From assembly GCA_023375675.1 (NCBI GenBank), contig JALQBC010000021.1:558001-622000 (forward strand): a DNA stretch of 64,000 bases, read 5' to 3'. The notes beneath the pieces are model-generated. The model ran no database searches. It worked only from the letters and a program-made list of their open reading frames with translations, and was not told the origin of the DNA. The translations under genes and the position numbers were made by a program. The DNA comes from Cytospora piceicola. Taxonomy: Eukaryota > Ascomycota > Sordariomycetes > Diaporthales > Cytosporaceae. This document shows, in pieces, positions 11,009 through 24,400 of the stretch (position 1 is the stretch's first letter; every line of letters begins with the position of its first letter).

Positions 11009-11152
11009 ATGTTTGCAAGTTTCAATAGCATTGGCGAAGGAGTATCCCAGCTTTACATGCATATTGCCTGCAATGATGTACTGTATGTGATAGCGGACAA
11101 CCTCAACAATGCTGTCCAACAAGACGCGCTTGCACGCGTTATCCTTGAGTAG
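11009..11152 (+). pseudogene. Unassigned coding-like fragment (47 codons)
   Basis: From the ATG at 11009 the frame reads MFASFNSIGEGVSQLYMHIA followed by CNDVLYVIADNLNNAVQQDA and LARVILE, then TAG. The composition looks like a real protein C-terminus, yet upstream sequence in this frame is interrupted. I cannot assign a family. It may be the end of a decayed gene. Confidence 0.3.
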
Positions 11153-14100
11153 CGTTCAAGACCGGTGACGACTGGAATGTTCTAGATTAACATTGGAATA
11201 TAATGCCGTCGAAAACACTCAAATGCAAATCTAAATCAACTGGAGCAGCCGCTCGTCACCCAAAACCGGTGCTTGGCCGAGCACAGGTTTGTGTGACGTT
11301 GAACGAGCAATTGCTCATAATTAGGGGTCCAGTCTCTGAGACCGTCTTTGCTGTGGTCACGACCTCATCAGGGTCATGGTGGCACAAGCTGGGCAGATCA
11401 CAGCACACGCACGTACATCCGCAGTTCATCCGGCCTGCTGGAAACAAACCTTTGGAAGGCCAAAGAACTCTGCCGTTTGCCGTTGGTAGACTAGTAGCAC
11501 GAGTAAGTACATGCCACTTGACGTACTACTTACGCGGGAATAGAACATAGAATGATCTTATTTGGGCGTCGCGGCTGCAGACTTGCAATTTTAAATCCAT
11601 GCGAACACCTGCCGAATCTTCGATTACTCGTGCAGCATCCCTGCTGCGAGGGCCCACACGCGGAACTAGATCGCCGTCTGCGCATTTGCCATTTGGCGTT
11701 CTTGGACGCAGCCGTGGCCGTCGCTCCGCGTTTGACTGAAGATTTCGCATCAAGGTGAGGTGGAATCAGATGTGACGACAAGCGACGTTACTGTGATGTG
11801 GTGGGCAAGACTCCTTTTACACACCGCAGTCCGTACTCAGGGCTGGCGTGAGGGATCGTCGCCCCTCGGCGATGTCCATGACTCCCATGACCACTTGAGA
11901 TTTTATTCCACGGAGTACCTAGGTATATACTGAGCCATCTTTCTGGAACCCTTCTATGTGCGGAGCTTTGTGCCTTGTGCGGGTACCCACCATGTAGCTA
12001 CTGTGTGTGAGTGGGCGGGGCTCCATTAAATTGGCATGCGGGGCGATCAGGTCAACAATGCTCTTGGCTTCAGGGAAGATCCTGTGGAAGAGAGAACACT
12101 GTTCAATGGTAGGGATTTCGATCTATTCCCGTCCATCAAGCCCAGTGGCGGCCACCAAGTCCGAGCCAAAGCCCACGCTCATTCCAAAGGCTGAATGCCG
12201 TTTCGTAGTGACATACCAAGTGTATGACTGGCAATGCCACGTTATGTGTGCCATGTGCAAGCCTTTGCGTTATTGATGATAGCTGCCATAGGGCAGAACA
12301 CGGCCATGGTAAGCCTTATGCCCCGCTTTACGGGAATTTTGTAGCGGGGGACGAGACAGGAGCAGGCCGGCACCTGGGGTGACTGCTCTTCAATGTTGAT
12401 GTTGGGACCGGAGCAAAAACGTGCCAGGCCGGTCTCCGTCCGGAATGATCGCGATCAAAACGGGGCCCCTGTATTTGGCTGATGAGTGCCAGACCGCAAT
12501 CCGAAGCCATGACTACCAAGTAAGTCTAGATTGCCGAGCTGCCATCCTGCCGGCGATATAGGACGTGTAAAAGGCCGTAGGTAGGTAGGTGGCAGGTGCA
12601 GGCAGGATCGGCAGGCTTTGATCAGAGGCTTCCTGGCTTCTTGGGGGATGGAGGAGCATCTTAATTGCAGTCTGGTCGCACTCAACCCAATTCGGATGGG
12701 TCGTGTCCGAGTGTGGACACTGCCCAGGCTGCCAGGTGGACAATGAAGGGATGGTTCGCGGGGCGTACGTACTACGCAGTATGTAAATTGAGCCCCACCA
12801 GCCCAGCCCAGCCCGAATGCTCGCAGCCGTCCGACAAACAAGCTTGGAAAGTGCTGGATGATATTTGACGCTGGCCAGTCATGCAAATCAGTTGTTCAGT
12901 CGCACACAGAGAAACCCCTGCCACCCTTCCCCTCTGCCGTACACCATATACTTGGATGTACTTAGCACTGAGTGGACGAGTGTCAAGTTAATGGGCCCCT
13001 ATCTGGGCCTGCTTGCCAGCAGCAATGTTCCAAGGGCTGTGGAACAATCGTCAATGGAGATTTGTTCTTGTCTCCAGTTTAAACAGAGAATGAATTGGCA
13101 TTTTGGTCGCACTTGAGCCTCCGGAGGAGGCAAGTACTCACTTATCATTCTCAATCTATGGCTTGTCAGCGTATCTATGTAGACCGAACGACCGAGGTAA
13201 ATTTCAGGAAGGCCCTTCCCTTTACAGCCGATCGGAGCCATACAAATAAATGTAGGTGACAAGTGACGGAGAAGTCCTCCTTGGGTTTGCTGACCGGTGG
13301 AGCACGCTTGTTGGACTGAAGAGAAGGGGTAAAAAAGGGGCAGCAGACTCGTGGCGGCTTGGATAGCTCTAGAGAATCTGGGGGTGTTGTCGACTTTGCC
13401 GACTGAACCATTGGCATCCCACCTTCCACCTTCCGCTTCCCTGTCACAATCCACGTCACCTCCCTGGTCCGTCAACCTGTCTGTACCTGACGCTTATCCT
13501 CTTCAGGCAATAAGTTTGTTTTTGTTGCTCAGGCACAGACCTCTCATTCGCCCGCGGGTCGGCCCCGGACACATTAAAACCCCCCCCCCTTGCTGGTGCA
13601 CGGACGCATCATTCAGGGGTAGAGTAGCACACCCGGTGAATTTAGGAGGAAACTCAGTGCCTACCTAGGTACCTATGTGCCTACCTACCTGTACCTGAGT
13701 AAGTACGTACCTAGGTAACCTTGCTCTACTTACTGTGCAGCACAATCTAGACCGACCACAACACATCGCATCTTGGTTGTGAGGGATGCAAACGCCAGCG
13801 GTCTGAGCCGTGTCGACACCACCATTGCATCCGATCGGCAAGCAGGCAGATCTCCTGATGTGGTGGTGGCCACGATCCAGGAAGGGATCTGATGATATGT
13901 TGGACGTTGGTCTTGGGCCAACATCATGCCTCTGAGACAACCAATTCCGATTTTAGACGGAGGTCTGAGAGTATATCGTCGGCTGCTTCAGACTGTTCCA
14001 AGTCCCAATCAGCTGGGGTCCGCGCGGGACCGAAGCGAAAGGAACACCCTGGCCTGGCGTCTACCTGGGCAACGTCGACAAACAATAACATCGGCCCTTG

Positions 14101-16762
14101 ATATAAATGATGTAGAAATTTCTCAGCCTCTCCATCATCTCATAAAATTAGGGGTGCGCGATGTGAAGATGCTAAGGCTGAATTCTAGCCCCGACGACTG
14201 ATGCATCCAGTGTATTGTATGAATAGGTAGACAGGACGTCTGATTTAGAGTATAAGTTCCACTCTATCAAACACATTCGGTTGACGGCGTCCATTGTTTC
14301 AGGTACCATGCCGGGGAGAACGCCACCAATGAAGGGAAAAGCAGCAACAGGCTCACAGAAGCAGATACAGCCGCCGCAAGTCGAGGTGCAAATTCAGCCT
14401 GACCAACCTCGGTGCCGACGATTCTGTCACCCTCAACGGGAGCATATGGGTCAATAGGGTTGGTGGTTTAACGAGGGCCTTGGAGGCCGCAGATATGGTG
14501 GCGACCCAATAAAAACCTCCAGGCTCGCATTGTCACAACTCGGGACCAAGGGTCCGAGCAAAAAAGGCCCCGCTGGAGACTTGGAAGCGCCGTTGGAGCC
14601 AAGTAGATGGATACAGCCGGCAGAATCTCGACTGCCGTGCCATATGTAGCTGTGCTGCTGCATGTGCCGGGGTATACGGTTTATGCGTCCTGCAGGAACG
14701 CGGCGGCTTGTATTACCCGGCGATGCAGGTTCGTCCGTTGGTGAAAGTCTGGAGATGTACCTGCGTATTTATGGTCTTCCGTAACAATGACTCCTGGTCC
14801 AACGTCATCTGTGAGTTGTAGTCCCATGTTTCATGATGGGGGAATGAGGATGTGGGATTCTTCTCTGAAGCGACGAATGCGAGGCTGCCGTGCATGCTGG
14901 CGGTCAGAACGTTCTGGCCAGTAGTTGAGGCTCTGGGCAGCGATGTGGCGAATACCTAGGTAGTGCTATAGTCTGATATAAGTGTTTCGAGAAGAGTGAC
15001 CATGTATTTAGGTATTTTCTTTAAAAAACAACCTTGGAAGACAAGAGATGATATACATACCCACCTACCTACTGTAGGTACCTACCTAGGTCATGCATAT
15101 CCTGTTCTCTATCCCTTTCAAGGTTGTCCCTGCCACTGTCCCTGCCACTGTCCCTGCCTAGCCGCCTGCTTTTCTGTGAAGTTTCCACTTATCCCACGTT
15201 GACAGGGTTGACTGCATCGATCAAATCGATCAATGTTCAGATGTTGCACTCCCCCCCCCCAACAAACTGCCCTGGTGGTCTGGTGGTGTGCACGGGTGAC
15301 CCACATATCATGTACCCCTGTCTATTTAAGTAGCCCCACAGGCCTCTATGGCCACACCAATCCAGCCAATTCCCCCCAATTTGCACCTGGTCCTCTTCTG
15401 GCATCCAATGTCCGGCCGGCCGTTCCTGCATCTCTCATTTTTTGCAGTAGGTCGTTGCGATTCCAACCTCTCATCAGTCTCGCCTCTCACCTTTCTACCC
15501 TCTTTCTCTCTCTCGATCGACCTTCCAGTTTGTCGTCACGTCCATGGAACTTCCGTGACTGACGTTGTCACTCTCTTTCGTTACGTTCCGCTTCATTTCT
15601 GTTGTTGTATTGTGGCCACTCCACCGCGTTACATTCTCGTGTGCGAGTCGCGACTCTTCGGCCAACTCTGTCTTGTGCCTGGTCACCAGACGACCCCTCA
15701 GACCTTCCAATTAATATTATTTTATGAGAGCGGAGATCAATGCCATTTGAGCTCGACTTTATCCAGTCAGGTTCTTCCCGACAAGTTATTCGACTTCGAA
15801 CCGGACCCAAGTCAACTCGAATTCATAGGATCTGATCAAGCGAGAGCAAGACAGATTAGCCACCTCTGCCGTATGCCCCACGAGCAACCAGCCAACTAGA
15901 GCCTCTCCTGCACCTCCTCTGGCATGTGAGAGTTCCAGTTCGACCTCACGCGCTCGGTCATATTCCATTCTTCGCCATCGCGGACCACCACAGCACGGCT
16001 CCGTGCTGTCCATTCTCTTTCTCAGGAACCATTGGACCCTCGTGCAACTCGGCATCCACCCTCTTAACAACATCTCATCGTCACCCTCCAGGGAATACCA
16101 ACCGATCCTATCAACTTGGTCGGCGCACGGCGCATACCACTTAATCGAAAGCATCGTTGACTGTGATCTTGGTTTGTGCCAGCTGGTGAAAGCAAGGTTT
16201 ATTTGGGGGCTCACTTGAGTACGGACTGTTCTACCAGGCTGCTTTTCAACTCCTTGAAACGCTTCGAACACTAGCAACGGACAACTGTGAGTAAACAATT
16301 CCTGCACACAAGATCCCTACGGCTCACCCCTATTCCCAAATTTGTCTGTCATGGCCCATTTCAATCTTATGATCGCCGGTGCTCATCACCAAGCCGCCAT
16401 AACGGGGAAGCCTGCAACTGGTTTGGTGGGGTCAACAAGGATTCGGCCCAGAATTCCAGCAACAGCAGCTCCGTTTGCACGCCATATGTACTTCCAACGA
16501 TGGACCATTTTTGCTGATATCTAGGCCCAGTTGTATCTCTATAGTTCATTAAGATTTCCCATTCGGTTGGATCTTCGTCTGGTTCACGGTTCTCGATTCC
16601 CGAGAGGTCAAGCGTCACGGTCCTTGCACTGCTACCCTGCGATGCGAACATCGCTCTGAGGAGTCGCCCTTTGAAGACGGCTTTCTTGTCACTCTTTCAG
16701 CTACTGGGAATCGTCTTCTCCTCCATTCTATTCCGTCGGTTGATCAAAACCTGGCCGTCACG
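11153..16762. other. Long non-coding stretch leading into the 1250-residue protein gene
   Basis: About 5.6 kb without a convincing gene. It contains a C10-type run near 13570, TACCTAGGTA-type clusters (13661-13719, 15058-15091), a 12-bp unit repeated about 2.5 times (CCCTGCCACTGT, near 15126-15157) and a C-run near 15248. From about 15400 the + strand is pyrimidine-rich, as in fungal promoters and 5' UTRs. A GTGAGT near 16287 and an AG near 16525 could bound a 5' UTR intron of the downstream gene, but this is inference only. Confidence 0.4.
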
Positions 16763-19700
16763 ATGAATCGATTCAAGGCCAAGAAGAAGGCCAAGGAGGA
16801 CGCTGCAGCCGCTGCACGTCCATCAATTGAGTCCGAGTCTACCTTCTCCCTATTCCGGCGAGGGAAGAAGTCACAAGAGCAGGAGGAGAAGAAAGAACTT
16901 GATCTGGCGACAGCACTGCCGTCCAGTGATGACTTCCGCACGAGTCTTCTGATGTCGGGGCTATCGGCTCGTTTCTCTATGCTTCGCGAGCAGGATGATC
17001 CTAACACGAAAATTGGCAAGGCAAGCGACGACAGCGTACTGTACCCCAAGCGCCAGTCAAGACTAGCCGACTTCGGCTTTATTAATGACGCGGGGCTCGG
17101 TGATATAGCTGAGGTTGAGTCTATCAAGGCGCCTCCTGGCCCAAGCAACGACTCTATTACTTCCAATGACTCCGGTGGAGTAATGACCAGGTCAAAGCCT
17201 ACGGAGGGTAATGTTTTGTTTGGTGGTAGGCAGAAGATCTACAAGATTGCGGTCGGCGCCGCGTCGTCAAAGAACTTAGCCGATGGCATGAGTGGCCGGG
17301 CCCTATATGATGACGATGTTGCAATGTCTGCATTCCAAAGATGGAGGCAGACAGAGAAGGAGAAGAATCAATCGTCGCTTGATGGTGATGGTAATGAGGA
17401 AGATGACGGTGACAAGGCAACAAGCGATGAGACAGGACCTACGGAGGATACATCATTCAACATGAGGTCAGAGTCTCCACCACCTCAAGGGTATAACATG
17501 AACCGCGAGACATCCTCAACAACTTCTTCGGCTCCTTCTGGTGGCCGTGACTCCACTGCAGCTACATCCATTGCTTCTCAGCCTGCAACCCTTTCGAAGG
17601 ATGGTCATCAACAGTCAATACCAGCGGCGGCGCCAGTCAGCTCCACATCCGCTTTAGAACGGCATGTCACACGGACGCGCAGACTCTACGAACAGAGTTT
17701 GACTCAAGATCTGCAACAGCAGCAGAACTCGGTTGTGTCGAGGGTTGATACTCTCTCACGACGACCTGGAGCTGCCCGCACTCCGGATTTGGGATCGAAT
17801 ACGCCCTCCCCAACAATGCAGACTTTCGCCGATCGGTCGGTCGGGGAGCGCCGAACCATCTTGTCTAAGGCTAGTGCCCCTAACTTGAGGTCATTCAGCC
17901 CAACGACCACGAGCTCCTCGATAAGCGCGATGGAAAATGGCATGCGGGATTCGAACAAAGCTGAGTCGAAAGGGGCCTCTCTGTCGACTCCGCCCCTGAG
18001 CCCCCCTATCAGCGACGCTGGGACAGGCGAACAGACTGTTCTTCCAATACAAGCGCAAGACCATGGTAAAGCAACTGCGATGGGTGTTTTTCAAAAGCCA
18101 GCCCAGCCCTATGACGACTCCAAATATGCTGAGCGGCAGCTTCAACTACAACAAAGTCGAGAGATTTTGACCCAGAGGATGCGGAATAATTCCAATGCGT
18201 CCTTTAGCGACTCCCGCTCTCGCTCGGCGGCTTCAACTCGTCGACGGGATTTAGATGTCAAGACCAATTCAATTTCAACAAAGGCAGAGACATCAGTGCA
18301 GGGGGACCCAGTGGGTGGTACAACATCAGACGATACTCTTGAATCGCCCATCTTGAACGAACACGTCAACAGAGGCACTCTCTCTCCACAAGTCACAGTC
18401 GAGCGACCGTCTGACCAAGACCACCCGGCTTTCCGAGATCCGGCCATACCCACACCCTTGTCCCTTCCTCAGAAGGTCGGTGAAGATCAATCATCTGGCG
18501 CAGGGAATTCAGACCTATTGACGGTTCACTCCGGGCAAACCTTACTCGGAGACTCACCAACCCTGGGACCAAATGGCGGTTTGAGCGGCATGGTACGACA
18601 GCATATGCGATCAGGGAGTGACGTCTCTTCCATCTTCGGTGGGCGAGATAATCGAGATTCTATAGTAATCCCGAATAACCCATGGGAAGCTCGAGACTTG
18701 AAGGAAGCCCGGGAACAGAACACTGAGTCCACTTCTCACGCAAAGTCAGAACACGGTGTCAATCACGAGGAGAATTCAAGGTCCAGCGACCGAAAAGCCT
18801 CGGGCAATTCTCTCGAATCGCCCCGCTCCGCCGATGGTGAGGACGAATTTGCTAGTCAGCTAGCCAATGCACGACGACGTGTGAGAGAGAAGCTCACGTC
18901 CTTTGTTGAGACCGACAACACGTTGTCCTCGTCGCCGCCGTTGCAGGCTGATCCAGTGCCCCCCATGCCATCTCGCTCGAATCCATTGGGAATCTTGCGA
19001 GGCAAAGGCAGTCGTGGATCGTTGATTGACCGTGGGAGAGAAGCTGCGCCCAAGGTTAACAAGATGCTCGGTATTGGTGCTGCGATCTCTACAAGCCCTG
19101 TCAAGGAGGATGATGATGACCAGGACCGCAAAGCGCCCCTTGGTGTAAAGGAGCATCTTGGGCAGCATGAAGAACAGGCAGAACTAAAGGAGGAAGAAAA
19201 TGCTCATCCTGGCTTCCGTACCTTCATGCAAGCAAGACGCGAGCTCCAGAATCGCAAGGAGCTTGAGACTATGGCGATGCAGTCAACCAAGAATAATCAA
19301 AGCACGAGCTCGCCTGTATCGGATAGGAGTGATCACGACCTAGCACGCACACCTAGTAGGGAGATTCAGCCTACTGGCCCCCGCCCGCAGCGAAAGATGA
19401 GCGTGGACTCTCAGGGAGTGCCGCAACCACCCCCTCGGTCACGAGGGAGGATTCCAAGAGATCGAAGCGGCTCTGACGATAGTGCTGGCCAAAGTCGCTC
19501 AGGGAGCAGGCCTCCACCGCAGTCTCGAGAGGCCTCGATCCCCCGTGAGGAACATATGTTCAACGCTCCAGCGACACGAAAACCTACCTTACGCTCTCCA
19601 GGCCCGCCAGTAACTGATACTCGGCGCTCGCCTCATCTGCCTAATCTCAAACTCAACCAACATGGCCCTCAATCGGCCGCGCCCGGGCCGTATCTCGACA

Positions 19701-20515
19701 GGACTGGTTCTGGTACCAATCTAAGCAGCAGTCTTCTTAACAGAACGGCCAACGAGACTATGTCGGCCGGTGCTTCGCCCTTGTCTCCGCGGACCGGTGT
19801 ATTTGAGCTGCCTCGTGCTGCTTCCCAGTCCACTGGCAATAATGGATCGGCGCCGCCAACACCCACATACCCGCCTCCAAGACGCCCTTCGAATGCGCCG
19901 AATCCGCACATGGGCATGCACTCGAGCACTCTCAACAATTCAATGAAAAGAGCTATCAACAAGAGTGAAATATCGGAACCAACGTTTCTGATGTCGACAA
20001 GCAGGGTGCCGACTATGAGCCTGCCGCAATCTGCCACTGAAACACGCGAGGCCAGGTCAAGAAGTCTGTCCAGACCGCGATCCGGCAGCAATACGGTCAC
20101 AGACCACGGGATGCCGCCGCCACTGCCTCCGGTCAATCCACGGCGAAAACGGGATGGCTCGAAGACCAGAACAATCATCAACAACTTGATGGGCCGCAAC
20201 AGCGGTGAGACAGATGACTCTGCACTTAGCCTCAGCATACCACATCTACCGGTTTCTGGACAGCCCTCATTCTCGGCGTCCCCGGCGGACGATGGCAAGA
20301 GCGCCTTCTCCATTAGTGATGACGAGAAGCCAACTCCTCGCAAACTGAGAAAAGCTAGCTCCGATGTCAAGATGGACACACACGCCAGTGTGGCACCTGG
20401 ATCTAAGCGTATTAGCCCACCCCAGGTTGCGATTGGACCACCTGCGGGCAGGGCCGTCATCACGAACAACGTACGAGGATCCCCGGCCAACAGCATGCCC
20501 GGTGGTATGTTCTGA
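16763..20515 (+). CDS. Large Ser/Pro-rich, mostly disordered conserved fungal protein (1250 aa)
   Basis: A single uninterrupted exon starts at the ATG at 16763 and ends with TGA at 20513-20515. I do not recognise a named protein. The first 220 residues look conserved: a Lys/Ala-rich start (MNRFKAKKKAKED), then FSLFRRGKKSQEQEEKKELD, ATALPSSDDFRTSLLMSGLS and ARFSMLREQDDPNTKIGKA. The following kilobase of protein is dominated by Ser, Pro, Arg and acidic residues, with many SP/TP and RSxS sites that would suit kinases and 14-3-3 proteins. Short basic-Pro patches (PPPRSRGRIPRDRSG, PPLPPVNPRRKR) could bind SH3 or WW domains. No transmembrane segment or enzyme domain is visible. A scaffold or signalling role is plausible but not shown. 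Confidence 0.9.
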   Translation: MNRFKAKKKAKEDAAAAARPSIESESTFSLFRRGKKSQEQEEKKELDLATALPSSDDFRTSLLMSGLSARFSMLREQDDPNTKIGKASDDSVLYPKRQSRLADFGFINDAGLGDIAEVESIKAPPGPSNDSITSNDSGGVMTRSKPTEGNVLFGGRQKIYKIAVGAASSKNLADGMSGRALYDDDVAMSAFQRWRQTEKEKNQSSLDGDGNEEDDGDKATSDETGPTEDTSFNMRSESPPPQGYNMNRETSSTTSSAPSGGRDSTAATSIASQPATLSKDGHQQSIPAAAPVSSTSALERHVTRTRRLYEQSLTQDLQQQQNSVVSRVDTLSRRPGAARTPDLGSNTPSPTMQTFADRSVGERRTILSKASAPNLRSFSPTTTSSSISAMENGMRDSNKAESKGASLSTPPLSPPISDAGTGEQTVLPIQAQDHGKATAMGVFQKPAQPYDDSKYAERQLQLQQSREILTQRMRNNSNASFSDSRSRSAASTRRRDLDVKTNSISTKAETSVQGDPVGGTTSDDTLESPILNEHVNRGTLSPQVTVERPSDQDHPAFRDPAIPTPLSLPQKVGEDQSSGAGNSDLLTVHSGQTLLGDSPTLGPNGGLSGMVRQHMRSGSDVSSIFGGRDNRDSIVIPNNPWEARDLKEAREQNTESTSHAKSEHGVNHEENSRSSDRKASGNSLESPRSADGEDEFASQLANARRRVREKLTSFVETDNTLSSSPPLQADPVPPMPSRSNPLGILRGKGSRGSLIDRGREAAPKVNKMLGIGAAISTSPVKEDDDDQDRKAPLGVKEHLGQHEEQAELKEEENAHPGFRTFMQARRELQNRKELETMAMQSTKNNQSTSSPVSDRSDHDLARTPSREIQPTGPRPQRKMSVDSQGVPQPPPRSRGRIPRDRSGSDDSAGQSRSGSRPPPQSREASIPREEHMFNAPATRKPTLRSPGPPVTDTRRSPHLPNLKLNQHGPQSAAPGPYLDRTGSGTNLSSSLLNRTANETMSAGASPLSPRTGVFELPRAASQSTGNNGSAPPTPTYPPPRRPSNAPNPHMGMHSSTLNNSMKRAINKSEISEPTFLMSTSRVPTMSLPQSATETREARSRSLSRPRSGSNTVTDHGMPPPLPPVNPRRKRDGSKTRTIINNLMGRNSGETDDSALSLSIPHLPVSGQPSFSASPADDGKSAFSISDDEKPTPRKLRKASSDVKMDTHASVAPGSKRISPPQVAIGPPAGRAVITNNVRGSPANSMPGGMF

Positions 20516-21437
20516 TTACATCTGCTCGGCCACATCATCAGCACTCAAAGACTCTACTACATGGCATGGCGTCGATTTGACTTTACATAAGTGGGCCAGC
20601 AGGTTGCGACACATATTTGTATAATGTGCAGCATGTACATTTGAGCTTTGCCATTTCGTTCTCGCCACCTTTTCCTTTTCCATTAGAAGACTTATTCTAG
20701 TGACGATCTCAGGGGTGCATCATCTACGCCGGAAGAGCGGGGGACGGAAGTCGAGGCTGTCGTTACAGTATCGACGATTTATGAGGGTGCCATCGGTCCC
20801 CCGATGGAATCTGGAGGACAATGACGGGCCTGTTATATTATGGATGGCTCACGGCATGGAAGGGGCACCCCTCGAAGGGGCAGGCAGGCAGGCGTTTCGA
20901 TACCACACACATGTTATTTTCCTCGCTCTTGACAGATGGCTTTCCATGATGCGTTGCAAGGTGAAGACGGATAATTGTTATTTAGTAGTTGTTGGGACAC
21001 AAATTACAAAGAAAATGGTGCACCATATAAGGTTTTCGGGTTTCGCGTACTCAGTGATGTCGGTCCTACCTCCAAGCCAGCCGTGGAAGACTTCACAGAC
21101 GCGGCCGACTTGCCCCGTGATAAGCACAGTATGATCAATGGTTGTGTATAACTGTCCTCCCGCATTCAGTCAATACCTGAGCAGTATCTACGGATGGATT
21201 GTTGATATCTGGAGTGGCTTCTGAGTGCGGGACGTCTATGATCGCAGATGGCTCAAGTGCGGCGTGGTTCAATATGGACTTATGCTTATGGTCATTGAAA
21301 GCTTAAGTGCAGGCCGCTGGGACGAAAAATGGATAGCAGTAACGAGATTAATCCAGGGCAATAATTTGGACGCTCTGGAGGCTTCCTTGCAGAAGAACCC
21401 ACCCCTCCCCTCCTTCCGGGGTTGTCGGATGACATCC
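20516..21437. other. Convergent 3' spacer, no gene seen
   Basis: The spacer lies between the 3' ends of the 1250-residue protein gene (+) and the NLR gene (-). Open frames here are short and without motifs. Confidence 0.5.
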
Positions 21438-24400
21438 TTAATAAATCCTAAAACACAAGTCGTCCTCGATAGCGATTGACGCCCCGTCTGCAAGAACCAC
21501 TCGGGTACAAATAAAGCCCTTGAGCCTCGAACTGGGCACGAAGACACGAGCGTCATCATCGACGCCCTGATCCGGAACCAACACCTCCATCGCGTCTTCA
21601 GAGCCAAGGACCGTCGAGATCTCTTTCATTGTTGTGTAGTACGTCCGCCCGGCAGGATCAAGCTCCGCAGCTAAATCCCCAGCCGGAGACAAGTCAGTGG
21701 TAGCTAGCTGGCGGCCAGGTCCTCCGACAGCCTCTATGGGCTGCAGAACACACGTGAAGCTTGTTGGTGACCCGTCTGCACCGGTTCCGCCCCGTCCGCG
21801 GCATGTGGCAAACGTGATCGTGTTCCTCAGCATGGCGAGAGCATGCTGGAGATTCTGGACCTCCTTCCTCCCCATGCCCTCGCCGATCCCTGCCCCACGT
21901 TGACAGGAGAACACCAGTGCACTGGCAAGCACCAGCAAGACGCTAGCCTCGCGCGAGACGGAAGCGAGGAAGTCATTGCTGATCGGCGGGCATAGGGTGA
22001 TGGTCTCCAGAGGGTCGCCAACGAACGGCAACAACGCCTGGAAGGCCTCGAGGGGGATCCTGCTCCCGGAGCGCCCGCCGGAGGCCGCACTGAGTAGCAG
22101 ATGCAGCTCACGCCCGGGGGACGACTGCTCCGATCCCCTGCCCCTGCCCCTGCCCTTGCCCTTGACCTTGCCACCTACGTCCGAGGGGCCATCATTTGGT
22201 GTCCCGCGCTCCCTCAGCTTCTCCAGCACGTACTCGTGCTGGCCATACGCCAGCATAAGGTGCAAGAAAGACGCTGCTTTCTCGGGGTCCTCGCTCGAGA
22301 CGCTAGGCCTCGAGACGGACCGGAATCCGCTCACTGCGTATGGCGAACCAAATTTCGGCTGGCGGGTCATCTGGAGGTCCTTCTCCAGGATGTCCAGGTA
22401 CCTCGCGGGGACCTGGAAAGGCTTGCCGGACCCGTCCTTCATGCCGAACAGCGACCGCAGGTAGTTAAAGTACAGTCTGCGTCTGCGCGGATCGGCACCA
22501 GGCGCGACGCGGTATTTGCCCGCGAGTACTATTTCAGCCAGCCTCAGCCTGGCAAAGGTCTCTGTTAAGTCGTCCTCCCCTATGGGCAGAGCGTCGACGA
22601 GATAAGTGCCTATCTCCTTGTGGCCACTGGCAATGGTCTCGCGGAAAAAGTCCCTCGCCGTTCGGTGGAAGAACTGCACTCGTTGGCGGTAAAACTGGTC
22701 TCCATTCTTGGGCTCCCGACGGTCCGTGAACATGATCAATAAGCCCTTGGCCAACCAATCTAGTCTCCCCCGCACGATACCGTGTCTCCTAGTAACCTCG
22801 CCAGCTGTGTGTGGCTCGAAGTTGCTTGGGTCTGGGAAAGACCGGTTGTCGAGCTCGTCGGCCCAACTGAGCCATAATGCATTGGGCGGCTGGGAGAAGG
22901 GGTTTCCAATGACCAGACGGATCAGATTACTAGCCTCAGACTTTTCTCCGGGCTGGAGAGAACTCAATAGGTAGTCATATAGCTCGTAAATATCCGTGGG
23001 GTACTTCCTCACTTGGTTGAGGACAAACTCCGGTTCCGCCCCTCGCTTCATCAAGGCCAGAAGCGAGCGAACAGCTGTGCGAACCCAGACGAAGACACCG
23101 GCGGACCGTTCAGTGATTCCATTGACGAGGAACCCTATGATATCGTGATATTGTGGTTCCTGGAGCGAGCCAAAGGACTTGTCAGCAAAAGCCTTAATAT
23201 CCCGAGCAGTCAGGTCGTGGAGGTGAAGCCGTTGTTCAGGACCGAAGGCATTGAGAAACTCGGCATATGGCCTGGAGGACACACAAAACTTGACGTCGCT
23301 GTTTCGTCCGGCCCATTCCAGAAAGTGCCTGGCAAAGAGCTCGTATGAGGGACCATCTTCAGCCTGAGTGTACTCGTCCAGCCCATCGATGAAGAAGCAC
23401 ATGCAGTACTGATCAGTTTCCACGTGTTGCAAGTTGCTCCACGCAGCTTTTATGCCGTCGTAGTCAAGAAGTGCCTCGTCTGCAACATGGTTTCCACTGG
23501 ATCTCGAAATTGCCATGGCCTCCCAGGCGTTTGGGAAAAGATCCGGTATCAGGTTTGGACATTGTCTTGACACCTGCACCAGCAGTGAACGGAACAGGCC
23601 ATCCAGAGATGTCTGCATGGGGTTACCCGAGTTCCAGAAAAAGAATGAAGCGACCACAACCTCGCTGTCCCCCGCCCACGTCTGCAGCTCAGACTTGGTC
23701 CGTCGATGGTTGTACAACAGCTTGAGGAGCGTTGACTTGCCAGCGCCGGGCTTTCCAGAGATATGGAAGATGCCTCTGCCACCCCTGAGCCAGTGGATGA
23801 AAGACTCGCGGGCCTCCACCAGCTCTGACTCGAGCTCTGGGCTGGTAGTATCTTCGAGAAACCAGTCAAACGTACTTCCCTCGGCATCCTGGATCGAGTC
23901 TTCGCGAGAGTCCATGGAGTCGTATGAAAGCAGCCTCAGCAGTCGAAGCTCGAAGGGAACATCCTTCAGAAGCTCGTCCAGCACACTGAAGTTATCTTTG
24001 ACCTGGGCAAACCAGTTCGGCAGTCCCGCAGCAGCCTGCTCAGTAGACTCATGTTCCACGGCAGACTTCGGCCTCGCGTTTGGGCGTCTCCTTTTCTTCG
24101 TCTTGATTCTCCTTCTGGGCTGGCTTTCTTGACCCGAGTCCTCAGAGGAGCTGACAGCTCTGGATCCGGACCGATAACGCTGACCCTTCGCACCGGCTTC
24201 AGCCTCCTTATTTGGTAGTCCCAAGGCCATTCGGACACCTCTAGCAAGCCCGATTATCTGTTCAGCCCTGATTGAGGAGACGGCCTCGGCTTCTTTCGTT
24301 AGCTGCTTGAGCTGGATATTGATATCCCAGTCCTCGGACCTATGATCGATGCTGGTCAGTCCTTGATCTGTAACACTTTCGGCACGCTCCCTCAATTCTT

